In this document: piece after piece, positions 1 to 7,487 of the stretch
How positions within the stretch are numbered: the stretch's first letter is position 1
Layout: each line of letters begins with the position of its first letter
Source: JAYVJH01 sp043777595
GTDB lineage: Bacteria > Bacteroidota > Bacteroidia > Cytophagales > Spirosomataceae
Length of the DNA: 27,305 nucleotides
Assembly: GCA_043777595.1 (NCBI GenBank)
Contig: JAYWHT010000111.1
Span: forward strand, 1 to 27,305
Reading direction: 5' to 3'
The notes under the pieces: generated by a model
What the model was told of the DNA's origin: nothing
What the model saw: the letters and a program-made list of their open reading frames with translations, nothing else
Databases searched by the model: none
Made by a program: the position numbers and the translations under genes

Positions 1-64
1 CATTATCATTTGCTAAAAAATGGATAGAAGATTTCTGGAATGTCATTTTCTGGAAAAGTCCTAT

Positions 65-364
65 TCAACTTTCTGAATAGTTATGTCGCACTCTATAAAA
101 AGCATCAAAGCCATCTTCTCCTGCCACTAAACTATCAGATTTGCCATATTTTACTGCTACAAAGCGGTTCGCCGCTCGATTGTCAGAAGTTTCATTTATT
201 GCCCTTGCTACAAGATTTTCAGCCCAGTCGCCTTGCTCTTTGTTCGTTATAAAATTAGAAGATGCTTGTGTAGGCGTTCTTGCTTGGTCTCTGGGCTGTT
301 CAAAGTCCACCAATCCCACAGGAACATTTTTTGTTAAGTCTCTAATTCTGTCGTAATAACTCAT
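65..364 (-). CDS. Short ORF resembling the N-terminus of a type II restriction endonuclease (probably truncated)
   Basis: A 99-residue reverse ORF, soluble, with no signal peptide or membrane segment. The stretch NFITNKEQGDWAENL (about residues 38-52) followed by VAVKYGKSDSLVAGEDGF (about 69-86) looks to me like the N-terminal part of AccI-like type II restriction endonucleases, where a conserved acidic segment precedes the PD-(D/E)xK core. That assignment rests on remembered family resemblance and is weak. Such enzymes are several hundred residues long. Here the reading frame stops just after the region that looks conserved, and the last few residues (VRHNYSES) do not look like family sequence, so the gene appears to be a broken remnant. 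No methyltransferase partner is visible, but one could lie beyond the left edge. It could instead be a small intact hypothetical protein. Confidence 0.4.
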   Translation of the reverse strand: MSYYDRIRDLTKNVPVGLVDFEQPRDQARTPTQASSNFITNKEQGDWAENLVARAINETSDNRAANRFVAVKYGKSDSLVAGEDGFDAFYRVRHNYSES

Positions 365-392
365 CGTCTTTTTATTATAAAATTTCGTCCTG

Positions 393-400
393 CAAAGTTA
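393..400 (-). promoter_or_regulatory. Bacteroidota -7 box upstream of the restriction-like ORF
   Basis: On the reverse strand this reads TAACTTTG, an exact match to the Bacteroidota sigma-ABfr -7 consensus TAnnTTTG, 29 bases before the start codon at 364. No convincing TTTG -33 box lies 19-21 bases upstream, so this is a partial promoter call. Confidence 0.35.
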
Positions 401-663
401 CACTCTTTTGTCGGTTTTTACAGTCCATTGTGCCGTTCACAGCATTACGATTCAGACGAAAGCTAAATCGGCAACATAGCCAAAACACGAAATAAAGATA
501 TTACTGCAGTTTTGGCAATTATATAAAAATAATACCTGATTTTTGCACCAAAACCTGGCCTATTTTGTTGGCTTAGAAATCGATGTAAGGCCGTGTAAGG
601 TAATGTCAAATTGAAAGATAGAAACTAAACAATACCCTACTGCTAATGATAAGTAAACCTACC

Positions 664-671
664 TATTTTTG
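664..671 (+). promoter_or_regulatory. Possible -7 box for aldehyde dehydrogenase gene
   Basis: TATTTTTG matches the Bacteroidota -7 consensus TAnnTTTG and sits 20 bases before the ATG at 692, which would give a very short leader. No TTTG or TTG is found at the usual 19-21 base spacing upstream, so the call is tentative. Confidence 0.25.
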
Positions 672-691
672 ATTTTTATCAATTCTCAACT

Positions 692-2113
692 ATGCAAAAC
701 TCCACTACAATCCAAGTTCGTAACCCTCGAACAGGCCAGCACGACTATACCATCACAGCACCGACCGACGAAGAGTTAGGCGAGATATGTACTACTCTCC
801 GACAAAATCAAATTGGCTGGGCGCAGTCGTCTATCTACGAGCGCATTGAGGTAATGCAGACATGGAAAGTAGCCGTAGAGAGTCATAAACCAGCACTCAT
901 CGAAGCACTTTGCCACGACACAGGCCGCCGCTGGGAAACACTCCTCGAAGCCGATATTGTGGCTTCGTCCATCGACCGTTGGTGTCGTATTTCAGAAGAT
1001 TTTTTTGCCACAACCAATCGTCGTCAAAGTTCTATTCCGTTTCTTGATATTGAACAAAGTTTAGTCCCTTACCCGCTCGTTGGCGTTATTAGCCCCTGGA
1101 ACTTCCCGCTGCTGCTATCGCTCATAGATACCATTCCTGCATTGTTGGCGGGTTGTGCGGTCGTGGTCAAGCCCAGCGAAGTTACACCTCGGTTTATACA
1201 GGTCATCAACAAAACCATAGCCGCTGTACCTACCTTGGCAGGCGTGTTGCAATATGTCGAAGGGGCTGGCCCAACTGGAGCATCTATCATACAACACGCT
1301 GATTTGGTGTGTTTTACGGGCAGTACGGCCACAGGCCAAAAGGTATATCAGATGGCTTGCGACCGTTTTATTCCTGTTTTTTTGGAATTGGGAGGCAAAG
1401 ATGCTGCATTGGTTTTTGATGGCGCAGATATAGAAAAAGCTACCTCGGCCATTCTGTGGGGTAGTACGGCCAACGCTGGTCAGTCGTGCCTATCGGTCGA
1501 GCGGATTTATGTGCAAGATTCTATTTTTGACAAATTTACAGAAAAGCTAACTCAAAAAGCCGCCGCCATTGGCTTGGTATATCCAACTATAAATGACGGT
1601 AAGATTGGCCCTATTATTTCTGACAAACAAGTAGCCATCATCAACGACCACCTAAGCGATGCTCTGGCCAAAGGTGCAACAATATTGACAGGCTCGACAC
1701 AATGCGAAGCATTGGGCGGAGGCGACTATTGCCGCCCAACGGTGATCATAAACGTAACGCCAGACATGAAACTAATGACCGAAGAAACCTTTGGGCCGAT
1801 TATGCCCGTCATGAAGTTCAAAACCAAAGAAGAAGCCATTGCATTGGCTAACGGAACGGTTTATGGGCTAAGTGGTGCGGTATTTGCCCAAACTACCGAA
1901 GAAGCCATAACCGTAGGCCAGCAAATGACGGCTGGGGCTATTAGCATCAACGATGCTGCTCTGACGGCAATCATGCACGAAGGCGAGAAAAACTCATTTA
2001 AAATGTCGGGAATTGGTGGTACAAGAATGGGGCCATCGGCTATCAAACGGTTTATGCGACAAAAAGTCTTTCTCATAAAAACCAACGAAAACCCCGATCC
2101 TTGGTGGTATTGA
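692..2113 (+). CDS. NAD(P)-dependent aldehyde dehydrogenase
   Basis: The 473-residue product is a full-length cytoplasmic member of the aldehyde dehydrogenase superfamily, which oxidises aldehydes to carboxylates using NAD(P). All landmark residues are present: PWNFP with the oxyanion Asn137, Lys160 in VVVKPSE for cofactor binding, the FTGST loop at 208-212, the general base Glu232 in LELGGK, the nucleophile Cys266 in NAGQSC, and EETFGP at 364-369. The length is normal for the family. The substrate cannot be read from these motifs; the C-terminus (ending NPDPWWY) is unusual and does not point to a characterised subfamily. The gene stands apart from metabolic partners: the next gene, 46 bases downstream on the same strand, encodes a Uma2-family protein with no evident metabolic link. 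Confidence 0.95.
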   Translation: MQNSTTIQVRNPRTGQHDYTITAPTDEELGEICTTLRQNQIGWAQSSIYERIEVMQTWKVAVESHKPALIEALCHDTGRRWETLLEADIVASSIDRWCRISEDFFATTNRRQSSIPFLDIEQSLVPYPLVGVISPWNFPLLLSLIDTIPALLAGCAVVVKPSEVTPRFIQVINKTIAAVPTLAGVLQYVEGAGPTGASIIQHADLVCFTGSTATGQKVYQMACDRFIPVFLELGGKDAALVFDGADIEKATSAILWGSTANAGQSCLSVERIYVQDSIFDKFTEKLTQKAAAIGLVYPTINDGKIGPIISDKQVAIINDHLSDALAKGATILTGSTQCEALGGGDYCRPTVIINVTPDMKLMTEETFGPIMPVMKFKTKEEAIALANGTVYGLSGAVFAQTTEEAITVGQQMTAGAISINDAALTAIMHEGEKNSFKMSGIGGTRMGPSAIKRFMRQKVFLIKTNENPDPWWY

Positions 2114-2159
2114 TTTTATGATTAAATTGCATTTGTAATTCAACTAAATACTAAAAACA

Positions 2160-2780
2160 ATGGACGTACTGACAAAAATAGAGTTGAGCGATGCCCAAAT
2201 TACGCAAATTGAGCAAGGCCAAACGGTGATGATTGTTGCCGAATGGGACGAGTTTATAGATTTTTTGGAAACAACCACCTACCGAGCCGAATACTACAAC
2301 GGACATATAATAATCATGGGTTTAGCAAAATTTATTCAGGAGGCATTAGTTGCCAATTTTATTTTTATCCTCAAAACACTCTACCGAGGCAAAGGATTTT
2401 TTGTAACAGGGAGTAATGTAGGGCTTATCAAAACAAACGAACGGGGCTATCACAATGCCGATGTGCTGGTGGTCAAAGGCGCACCTGAGTTTTGGAAGCG
2501 TTCGGAGGCCATTATCACCAATCCCCATATGGTTGTAGAAGTACTGTCTGATAGCACGGCTCAATACGATTTGAATACCAAACGGCAGTCTTACAAATCG
2601 TTTGAGAGTTTGGTACAAATCATCTTAATTGACCCCATTGAGCGAAAAATTTATACATCTACCTGCACCGAAAACCCAACTATTTGGCTCGACAATACTT
2701 ATACAGCACTCGACGAAACAATCAGAATCGACGGCTTTGAGGTGGCTTTTGCTGATATATTTGAAAATTTACCTTCTTGA
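2160..2780 (+). CDS. Uma2 family protein (DUF820, PD-(D/E)xK nuclease fold)
   Basis: This 206-residue soluble protein has the Uma2/DUF820 pattern: an acidic EYYNGHIIIM segment (44-53), HNADVLVV containing Asp101 in place of the usual PD dipeptide context, and NPHMVVEVLSDST (121-133) followed by YDLNTKRQSY with Lys141. These residues (Glu44, Asp101, Glu127, Lys141) fit the restriction-endonuclease-like active site predicted for the family. Family members are abundant in cyanobacteria and many Bacteroidota, often in multiple copies, and their biological role is unsettled; a link to mobile DNA has been suggested but not shown here. The gene follows the aldehyde dehydrogenase and converges with the T9SS protein gene, whose stop codon lies only six bases away, with no terminator between them. 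Confidence 0.85.
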   Translation: MDVLTKIELSDAQITQIEQGQTVMIVAEWDEFIDFLETTTYRAEYYNGHIIIMGLAKFIQEALVANFIFILKTLYRGKGFFVTGSNVGLIKTNERGYHNADVLVVKGAPEFWKRSEAIITNPHMVVEVLSDSTAQYDLNTKRQSYKSFESLVQIILIDPIERKIYTSTCTENPTIWLDNTYTALDETIRIDGFEVAFADIFENLPS

Positions 2781-2786
2781 TTTACC

Positions 2787-4538
2787 TCACCTCACCACCA
2801 ACACTTTTTCTCTAACCTCGAAGTTACCCAATTTGAAACACAAGAAATAAGTACCCGTTGGCAAATCAGTAATAAGTATTTTTCGGGACTGTATGCCTGT
2901 GCTACTTTCAAAGTTTTCTTGCACGCAAGCCTGCCCAAGTGCATTGAGCAGAGTTATATTTACAGTATATTTTTGGGTAGTACTAAACCGATAATTGAGC
3001 GTTTCGCTAACAGGATTTGGTATTACTTTCAAGCCCAGCGCATCTGTTTTTTCTTTCAGTGCATTTACTACGCTTTTATCGAAGGCGCACAAAAACACCT
3101 CTCTGCCTGTGAGCGTTATTTCTTTTTGCCAGCCTTGGTATTTGACCATAATCGTTGTGGGTTGCGTGTCGGAAGTAGCATAGGGGTTTTGGGCGGCAAT
3201 CAAGATTTCTGTTCCCTTAACTACCCCTCGCCAAATAGCCGTTTGAGACTTGGCATTTGCGATGGCTGGCTGCGGAATGACGAGTTCATAATTACCCTCA
3301 AAAAATCGTTTGTGCTGCGATAATCTATGCAGAGCCGCTATAAAATATTCGTAAGTGGCAAAGTTTTCTTGTTTGCTTTCGTCAGGATATTCCCAGAGCC
3401 ACAGACCCTTTGCACCCGAAAAAAACGGCATAATAGCCGTAGCCTCAGCCACAAAACGAGGCACAAATGGTGTACTGGGATTGAACGAATCGTGGTAGCG
3501 CAGCCACACAAAGGGTATCACATCTTTGTTTGACCAAAACCGATTGGCCTCCACCACAAACAACAAATAGGCCAAATAGTCTTTGCCCAGCGGGTCGTTG
3601 TAGTTGTAATAATAATAACAAGACGGTGTCAAAAAATCAAGGCTATTATAAAAACTACCTCCCACATCGCCCGAAGTACTGTCTCGCATGATGTGTAATA
3701 TGGACGACGTATTGGTTGTATAATCGGCCCAATTAAATGTTTTGAGGCCGAGCCAATTATTAAAATTACCCCTAATCGGTACATCGCTGTAGCTGCCAAT
3801 CTTATTTCCTGTGCCAATACCCCTATTTTTGAGATAAGTAACTGGGGCAGTGTATAAATTTTGCAGGTCTCGTTTGTAGCGTTCTACAAACTGGTTGTCG
3901 GTCAGGTTACGGTATTGTGTTGCAATGTTAGGGTTTGATTTGAGTGTCAATATATCTCTGTCGCTGTCTCTGATTCGTTCTATATCTAAGGCTATGAGGT
4001 TATAATTGAGCATATTACTACCAAAATTATTGGCAAAAGCACCCAATGTATTTTCCCAACCTTGTTTGTATAAATTAAGGTTATTATTCCACGGGCTTTT
4101 GATGTCTTTGTCTCCCCAGGGTTGTTGAGGTTGGGCAGAAGTAGCCACTCCATACCAAGTTATGGCTTTTTGAGTGGATAACAATGAAACTCCCTCCGAC
4201 CCCGAAAAACGAGCCAAATGAGTAAAACCATATTTGAGTGGGCTTGACTGTGTGTCGCCAAAGCGTGGGCCTTCGTAAACAATCTTGAACGGCAACGAAA
4301 ACGCAGGAAATTTGGCCCATTCAATAAAATTAGGGCGTTGGACGGGCGTAAAGGAAACTGTCGGGGGGCAGTCTTGGGAAAAGGCCGAAGTATTTGACAA
4401 AATCAGGAATAACAATACAAAAAAGTAGCTTTGCTTGTCGTTCAGTTGCCCAGAGGGCTGTCGATAATTACCACTCCACAGAGCCGAGCGGCGGCATGAA
4501 TACCACTCTTGTCTGTGGGAACACAGGCCACGGAACAT
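2787..4538 (-). CDS. Secreted protein with C-terminal T9SS sorting domain, possibly a glycoside-hydrolase-like barrel
   Basis: The mature region is about 530 residues. A hydrophobic signal segment (YFFVLLFLILSNTSAFS) precedes QDCPPT, so export to the periplasm is clear. The last 75 or so residues, starting at KVIPNPVSETLNY and ending TGTYFLCFKLGN...KVLVVR, are a type A Por sorting domain for type IX secretion. The centre is rich in Trp and Tyr (for example LIALDIERIRD, FVWLRYHDS and GAKGLWLWEYPDE), which suggests a TIM-barrel carbohydrate-active enzyme, but I recognise no specific family. The frame is open up to an ATG at 4655, but that start lies upstream of the preceding gene's terminator; the ATG at 4538 is used here. 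Even so, some 30 residues before the signal segment are translated from a repeat-like element (4441-4535), and no ATG lies directly before the signal, so the true start is uncertain. Confidence 0.75.
   Translation of the reverse strand: MFRGLCSHRQEWYSCRRSALWSGNYRQPSGQLNDKQSYFFVLLFLILSNTSAFSQDCPPTVSFTPVQRPNFIEWAKFPAFSLPFKIVYEGPRFGDTQSSPLKYGFTHLARFSGSEGVSLLSTQKAITWYGVATSAQPQQPWGDKDIKSPWNNNLNLYKQGWENTLGAFANNFGSNMLNYNLIALDIERIRDSDRDILTLKSNPNIATQYRNLTDNQFVERYKRDLQNLYTAPVTYLKNRGIGTGNKIGSYSDVPIRGNFNNWLGLKTFNWADYTTNTSSILHIMRDSTSGDVGGSFYNSLDFLTPSCYYYYNYNDPLGKDYLAYLLFVVEANRFWSNKDVIPFVWLRYHDSFNPSTPFVPRFVAEATAIMPFFSGAKGLWLWEYPDESKQENFATYEYFIAALHRLSQHKRFFEGNYELVIPQPAIANAKSQTAIWRGVVKGTEILIAAQNPYATSDTQPTTIMVKYQGWQKEITLTGREVFLCAFDKSVVNALKEKTDALGLKVIPNPVSETLNYRFSTTQKYTVNITLLNALGQACVQENFESSTGIQSRKILITDLPTGTYFLCFKLGNFEVREKVLVVR
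4441..4535. repeat. Hairpin-bearing REP-like element at the 5' end of the T9SS gene
   Basis: This roughly 95-base segment differs from its surroundings: it is GC-richer, contains a 7-bp stem (4511-4517 with 4522-4528, one G-T pair) closed by a GGAA loop of GNRA type, a small CCG-AG-CGG hairpin at 4484-4491, and the octamer TACCACTC repeated at 4469-4476 and 4501-4508. Read in the gene's frame it gives a Cys/Arg/Trp-rich string unlike a signal-peptide leader. I interpret it as a dispersed noncoding repeat that landed between the original start codon and the signal peptide. No second copy is in the window, so its repetitive nature is inference. Confidence 0.4.
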
Positions 4539-4613
4539 AATATTTAAAGACCTAAAAAGCGGCTGTTGTTTATAAAACATAACAAATAGGGTAATTGAGC
4601 CATAAAGATAAAC

Positions 4614-4646
4614 AAAAATGCCGAGCAGATACTGCTCGGCATTTTT
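4614..4646. terminator. Bidirectional Rho-independent terminator after the TonB receptor gene
   Basis: A perfect 15-bp inverted repeat (AAAAATGCCGAGCAG at 4614-4628 and its complement at 4632-4646) with a 3-base loop gives a GC-rich stem flanked by A and T runs on both strands. It sits 28 bases after the stop codon of the reverse TonB receptor gene. It argues against starting the next reverse gene at 4655. Confidence 0.9.
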
Positions 4647-4674
4647 TGTTATCAAAACTGATTATTACAAAGTC

Positions 4675-7335
4675 TTAATTTCCACCTCTACCACCAGCGG
4701 CTGGTGCGCTTTGGCCACTGTCGCCACCTTGTTTTTGGTCGTCGTTATTGATACTCTTTTTGCGCTTAAAAAAACTATCGTCAAATGTCATCTTACCAAA
4801 GCTATATGTAAACTTAAACTTAATACCTCGGTTGTAATTGAGATTTACATTGGTTTGGGTAAATGTATTGTCTTTGGCATCGCTTGTGATTTCGCCTCGT
4901 TGCTCAAAATAAGCAGCAAATGGGTTGTCTATGCCAATACCAAAATTTCCTTTTTTGTTTTTAAATTCTTTCTGAATCGACATATTGTAAAATGCAAAAC
5001 CACCTTGCGAGCCTTGTAGCTGTATCTGGCGGCCACGACCAAAAGCCGAGGCTTGTAAACTCCAGTTATTTTTGAGTGTAAACTGAGCAAAACCACCGCC
5101 GTCCATCACAAAGCCTGCATTAGATAGCCCCAAACTCGGGCTGTTTAGAGTCAAATAGTAAGTATCAAAATTGATGTTGAACATTATTTTTGAGGTTGGC
5201 CGAATAGACCCAAAGAAATTCATACCCGTTCTGTATTGCTGGCCAATATTCTGAAAAGTGGTAATAAGCGCATTGGGATTGATTTCAATGCCTGTTGTGT
5301 TAATGCCGTTTGCCAAAACGAGTGCTTGCAATCGAGTTGGGTCGCCTTTAAATCTAATGGTTTCGATAGAGTTATTGGTTTGGCCTGTAAACGCCGATAC
5401 GTTGAGCGTCGTAGTTTTGAAGAATGTACTAAAATTGATTTCAAAATTGTCGGTAAACTCTGGGTCTAAATACGGATTGCCAAACTGAATATTGAGTGGG
5501 TCGCTCTGGGTAACATTTGGATTCAGAAACTGCATCGAAGGCCGCTGAATACGGCGATTATAACTCAACCGAAGCGTTTTACTACCCTTAAAAGCCTTTG
5601 AAATCGACACACTCGGCACCAACACCGCATAGTCAGGTATAGCTACTGGCGGTTTGTTCTGAAACGTAGCCCCGATTGTTGTATATTCGTACCTTGCACC
5701 TGGCTTGATGCTCCATTTATTGGGCAAACTCAACGTATATGTCAAATAGGTAGCATATACGTCTTGGTCATAATTAAATACATTGCTACGGTTGCTACTC
5801 AACTGATAGCCCGAGTTTGTTTTGAGGTCGTCTATAAAAAAAGCTGTATTACTCTCAATATGGCGTAAAGTAGCTTTTGCACCAATCTCTAATTTTTGGT
5901 CAGTACTAATCGGTGTTTCATAGTCCAACTGAAAAGTCTCTTCTCTATTTACGGGTTTATTGTCGCTACGTTCTCTATAAAAAATGTCAGCTTCGGTCGT
6001 CCGAAATTGGTCACGGGTATAGTCGTTATTGCTTAGATTGTTGCCATATTGCGCCAAAAACGACAGTTCCGCACCAGGCTTATCAAATTTGTGGGTGTAG
6101 TCAAAGTTAATATCAATGTTGTTGGAGGTATTGTTAGAAATCGTTTTGTTACCAAAAATAGACGACAGCACGTTGTCGGTAGCCAAACCACTGTATGTGA
6201 GCTGGTTAGTGCTATTACCAAAACCACGACGACCGTTTCTAAACGATAGCGTTACGTTGTTTTTGGCATTAATTTCATAATCAAAATTTAACTGGGCATT
6301 ACCAAAACCACCTGTACGCCGTCCATCGTTATCTTGTCGAGTCTTGAATGTTGAGTTATTGGCCAGTAGCCTGTCTGTAACAATGTACCCGCTTGTGGGG
6401 TTGTAGAGGGCATTGCCTCCTAAGTTTAGTCCGATACTTAGTTTTTTATATTTAAAGTTAATACTCCCAAAAATATTACTACTACGATTGCCTACACCAA
6501 CATTCAATGATCCACGCAAGCCTTGCAGATTGTTCTTTTTGGTAATAACGTTAATGATCCCGGCCGAGCCTTCGGCATCATATTTGGCTGAGGGAGAGGT
6601 GATTACTTCGACAGATTTAATCATATCGGCAGGAATCTGTTTGAGTGCCTCCGACACCGACCCCGCCATGATAGACGACGGCTTGCCGTTGATGAGTACT
6701 TTTACGTTTTGATTGCCTCTGAGCGACACATTTCCGTCTAAGTCGACGGTCAGCATTGGTACTTTTCTCATCACATCGCTGGCATCACCACCTTTGGCAC
6801 CCATGTCTTTGTCGGCATTATAAACCAATCTGTCCACCTTATTTTCTATAATTTCGCCTTGGCCACGTACCGTTACTTCGCCCAGCGTTCGAGCATCTAC
6901 ACCGAGCATAACGTTACCGAGTTTTAGGTCACGCTTGCCTTTGCCTACTGCTACATTTTTGTTATTAAATGTACTATATCCCAAAAACGATACCTCCAAT
7001 CTAAAATTACCATCGGGAATATCTTTGAGGACAAAAGCCCCTTTTTGGTCGGTCGTAGTGCCGTCAATGGGTTGGTTTTTTTCGTCAAATAGGGCAATAT
7101 TGGCATATTCGACTGGTTTACTGGTAGTTGAATCTAATACAAAACCAGCAATACGCCCCACGCCACGCACCACTACTTGTTGCTGTTGTTGCTGGCCAGG
7201 CATTCCTGGAAAACCGCCGCCGCTACCACGGCTACGACCACCATCGCCGCCCATACCACCACCTGGGCCAAACTGGGCGAAAGCATTAGTTACAAAAAAT
7301 GCACTGACGATAAATAATCGGATAGCTCTGTTCAT
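4675..7335 (-). CDS. TonB-dependent outer-membrane receptor with carboxypeptidase-regulatory-like domain
   Basis: The 886-residue protein starts with a signal peptide (residues 1-20, ending NAFA), then a Gly-rich and Gln-rich linker (about 22-53, with a run of seven Gln). A CarboxypepD_reg-like beta-sandwich follows (about 60-145, GRIAGFVLDSTTSKPVEYAN). A TonB plug comes next at about 160-270, with VLINGKPSS and IKSVEVITSPSAKYDAEGSAGIINVIT spread over 213-265. The remainder is a beta-barrel of the outer-membrane beta-barrel (OMP_b-brl_3) type, ending in a Gly/Lys-rich tail after FSFGKMTFDD-like strands. Such receptors import large or scarce substrates with energy from TonB-ExbBD; the substrate here is unknown. 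It lies 152 bases downstream of a DUF4249 lipoprotein gene on the same strand, a common pairing in Bacteroidota. It lacks the SusC signature and no SusD gene is near. Confidence 0.92.
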   Translation of the reverse strand: MNRAIRLFIVSAFFVTNAFAQFGPGGGMGGDGGRSRGSGGGFPGMPGQQQQQQVVVRGVGRIAGFVLDSTTSKPVEYANIALFDEKNQPIDGTTTDQKGAFVLKDIPDGNFRLEVSFLGYSTFNNKNVAVGKGKRDLKLGNVMLGVDARTLGEVTVRGQGEIIENKVDRLVYNADKDMGAKGGDASDVMRKVPMLTVDLDGNVSLRGNQNVKVLINGKPSSIMAGSVSEALKQIPADMIKSVEVITSPSAKYDAEGSAGIINVITKKNNLQGLRGSLNVGVGNRSSNIFGSINFKYKKLSIGLNLGGNALYNPTSGYIVTDRLLANNSTFKTRQDNDGRRTGGFGNAQLNFDYEINAKNNVTLSFRNGRRGFGNSTNQLTYSGLATDNVLSSIFGNKTISNNTSNNIDINFDYTHKFDKPGAELSFLAQYGNNLSNNDYTRDQFRTTEADIFYRERSDNKPVNREETFQLDYETPISTDQKLEIGAKATLRHIESNTAFFIDDLKTNSGYQLSSNRSNVFNYDQDVYATYLTYTLSLPNKWSIKPGARYEYTTIGATFQNKPPVAIPDYAVLVPSVSISKAFKGSKTLRLSYNRRIQRPSMQFLNPNVTQSDPLNIQFGNPYLDPEFTDNFEINFSTFFKTTTLNVSAFTGQTNNSIETIRFKGDPTRLQALVLANGINTTGIEINPNALITTFQNIGQQYRTGMNFFGSIRPTSKIMFNINFDTYYLTLNSPSLGLSNAGFVMDGGGFAQFTLKNNWSLQASAFGRGRQIQLQGSQGGFAFYNMSIQKEFKNKKGNFGIGIDNPFAAYFEQRGEITSDAKDNTFTQTNVNLNYNRGIKFKFTYSFGKMTFDDSFFKRKKSINNDDQKQGGDSGQSAPAAGGRGGN

Positions 7336-7487
7336 GGTCTTCTTTATTATTGTGTTTCCGTGATTATAACGACAAACATCTAATAAAGTTTTTAATTTGA
7401 CAGACCATAATAGACTAATGCCGTACCAAAGTCGGCCAAAGTAGCGATTTTGTAGATTTGTACTTTTTGTAGTTTCAAGAATAATGC

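Larger units (their letters stand above)
365..691. other. Intergenic region between divergent genes
   Basis: This AT-rich 327-base gap separates the reverse ORF ending the left edge from the forward aldehyde dehydrogenase gene. I see no coding frame with protein character, no RNA gene and no terminator. It should hold the promoters of both flanking genes. A directly repeated heptamer TGTAAGG (584-590 and 594-600, one helical turn apart) is the only patterned sequence seen and could be a regulator site, but nothing else supports that. Confidence 0.5.

Noticed and set aside
4539..4655. Upstream ATG at 4655 as the start of the T9SS gene
   Set aside because: This start lies above the bidirectional terminator of the preceding gene and would make the hairpin arm coding; the added residues contain no signal peptide and look like noncoding DNA.
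6935..7363. Forward ORF of 142 residues, Pro-rich, opposite the TonB receptor 5' end
   Set aside because: It is the antisense reading of the Gly-rich linker codons; the proline runs are explained by that and the receptor frame has clear domain support.
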